Of a stretch of DNA of 8,249 bases, positions 7,425-8,249 are shown piece after piece. Each line of letters begins with the position of its first letter. The stretch's first letter is position 1. Below the pieces are notes generated by a model. The model saw nothing but the letters and a program-made list of their open reading frames with translations, did no database searches and was not told the DNA's origin. Location: assembly GCA_027018975.1 (NCBI GenBank), contig JALUXN010000264.1:1-8249 (forward strand), read 5' to 3'. The stretch comes from Mariprofundaceae bacterium (lineage in GTDB: Bacteria; Pseudomonadota; Zetaproteobacteria; Mariprofundales; Mariprofundaceae). The translations under genes and the position numbers were made by a program.

Positions 7425-8249
7425 CTACTTCGTCAACGCAATAAACAGCTCCGGCAGCCGCTCTGGTAGGCGTTCGACGTGGTCGATCACGGTGTATTGT
7501 TGGCCGAAAATATCGGCGACGTATTCATCGGCTTGCGAATCGAGATTGATGCAGTAGGTGTAGATGCCGTCGCGATCAAGCTCCTGCACCGCTTTGTGCG
7601 CATCATGGATCAGGTGTGCCTCATCCTTCACATCGACATCGTGCGGCCGGCCATCGGTGAGTACCAGCAACAGCTTCTTTTCCGCCGTCTGCCCCCGCAG
7701 GCCAAAGCCGGCATGGCGCAGCGCCGCCCCCATGCGCGTGGAGTAGGCGCCATCCATGGCCGCCAAGCGCCCTTTCACCGTCTCGCCCCACGGCTCTGAA
7801 AACCCTTTGAAATGGTAGTAACGCACCTCATGGCGCGTATTGGAGTGGAAGCCGCCGATCGCCAGCGGATCGCCCGCCTGCTCCACCGCCCAACCCAGCA
7901 GCGCCACCGCCTCCTGCGACAGTTCGAGAATCGTCTGACTACACCCCTCCGGCCGATCGTTCAGCGACACCGACAGGTCGAGCAGCAGCGAGACCGCAAT
8001 CGAGCGGCCATCGGTGCGATGACTCATGTTGATGCGCGGATCAGGCTGGGCACCCGATTTGAAATCGATCAGCGAACGAATCGCCACATCGAGATCCAGC
8101 TCTGTCCCCTCCTCCTGATAACGAATCCGCACCTTATTCTGCGGCTTGAGCAGATCGATCAGATGCTGCAACCGCTTCACCAGCGGCGCGTGCTTCTCAA
8201 GCACCGCATCAATCTTCACCGCCGATTCCGCCGGATGCAACCGCTCATA
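7425..8249 (-). CDS. cbbO: CbbO/NorD-family VWA-domain protein, C-terminal part (5' end beyond right edge)
   Basis: The frame is open to the right edge (it reads YERLHPAESA at its start), so only about the last 274 residues are present; family members are usually several hundred residues longer. The visible part is a von Willebrand factor A domain with an intact MIDAS: DLSVS (codons from 7979 down), the downstream Thr/Arg in STRMGAALRHAG, and LTDGRPHD. It ends LPELFIALTK, a typical family C-terminus. CbbO works with the AAA+ ATPase CbbQ to remodel and activate RuBisCO; NorD plays a comparable part with NorQ for nitric oxide reductase. The stretch GGFHSNTRHEVRYYHFKGF looks more like CbbO to me, but this is recollection of the family and not a search. 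The partner genes would lie beyond the right edge. The gene converges on glmS. The TTG at 8240 is internal and not the start. Confidence 0.7.
   Translation of the reverse strand, partial: YERLHPAESAVKIDAVLEKHAPLVKRLQHLIDLLKPQNKVRIRYQEEGTELDLDVAIRSLIDFKSGAQPDPRINMSHRTDGRSIAVSLLLDLSVSLNDRPEGCSQTILELSQEAVALLGWAVEQAGDPLAIGGFHSNTRHEVRYYHFKGFSEPWGETVKGRLAAMDGAYSTRMGAALRHAGFGLRGQTAEKKLLLVLTDGRPHDVDVKDEAHLIHDAHKAVQELDRDGIYTYCINLDSQADEYVADIFGQQYTVIDHVERLPERLPELFIALTK

Overview
The window reads as chromosomal DNA of a Gram-negative, probably autotrophic proteobacterium. The evidence is a type IV pilin operon behind a sigma-54-type promoter, a glmUS pair with a full-length bifunctional GlmU, and the C-terminal end of a CbbO/NorD-type von Willebrand A protein. 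CbbO, if that is the right member, activates RuBisCO. I cannot fix the genus from the sequence. A chemolithoautotroph of the gamma-, beta-, acidithio- or zetaproteobacteria is plausible, but this is inference.

Layout. From about 3406 down to the left edge runs one minus-strand type IV pilus operon: a major pilin (pilA, 2972-3406), a strong intercistronic hairpin (2920-2958), a second paralogous pilin (2443-2889, TTG start), a membrane-anchored helical-repeat protein (1533-2420), an ABC ATPase (619-1533) and an ABC-2 permease cut by the left edge (1-622). The last four genes are tightly packed: a 22-23 nt gap, then TAATG, then GTGA. The order pilin, anchored protein, ATPase, permease matches the pilA-pilG-pilH-pilI order described for Myxococcus xanthus, where these genes are needed for pilus assembly or export. 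These PilG/H/I are unrelated to the chemotaxis proteins of the same names in Pseudomonas.

The 504 bp between pilA and glmU (3407-3910) carry a near-consensus -24/-12 promoter for pilA (3468-3483), an inverted repeat suited to an enhancer-binding protein such as PilR (3521-3537), an 18-bp hairpin (3608-3646) and a four-run G-quadruplex motif enclosed by a 7-bp inverted repeat (3647-3687). No convincing gene lies there.

On the plus strand, glmU (3911-5311) and glmS (5312-7141) abut as TAAATG. GlmS makes glucosamine-6-phosphate from fructose-6-phosphate and glutamine. GlmU performs the last two steps to UDP-GlcNAc for peptidoglycan and LPS; GlmM, which acts between them, is not in the window. 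From 7142 to 7424 there is an 11-bp inverted repeat, a Thr-rich coding-like fragment of unknown origin, and two tandem hairpins that probably terminate glmS and the convergent cbbO/norD-like gene (7425 to the right edge).

The points most worth a second look are: the G-quadruplex upstream of a pilin gene, which recalls the pilE G4 of Neisseria; the six aromatic positions shared by both pilins and Geobacter PilA; the strand-specific hairpin between the pilin genes; and the coding-like fragment after glmS. I did not find a clearly new defence, mobile or catalytic system.
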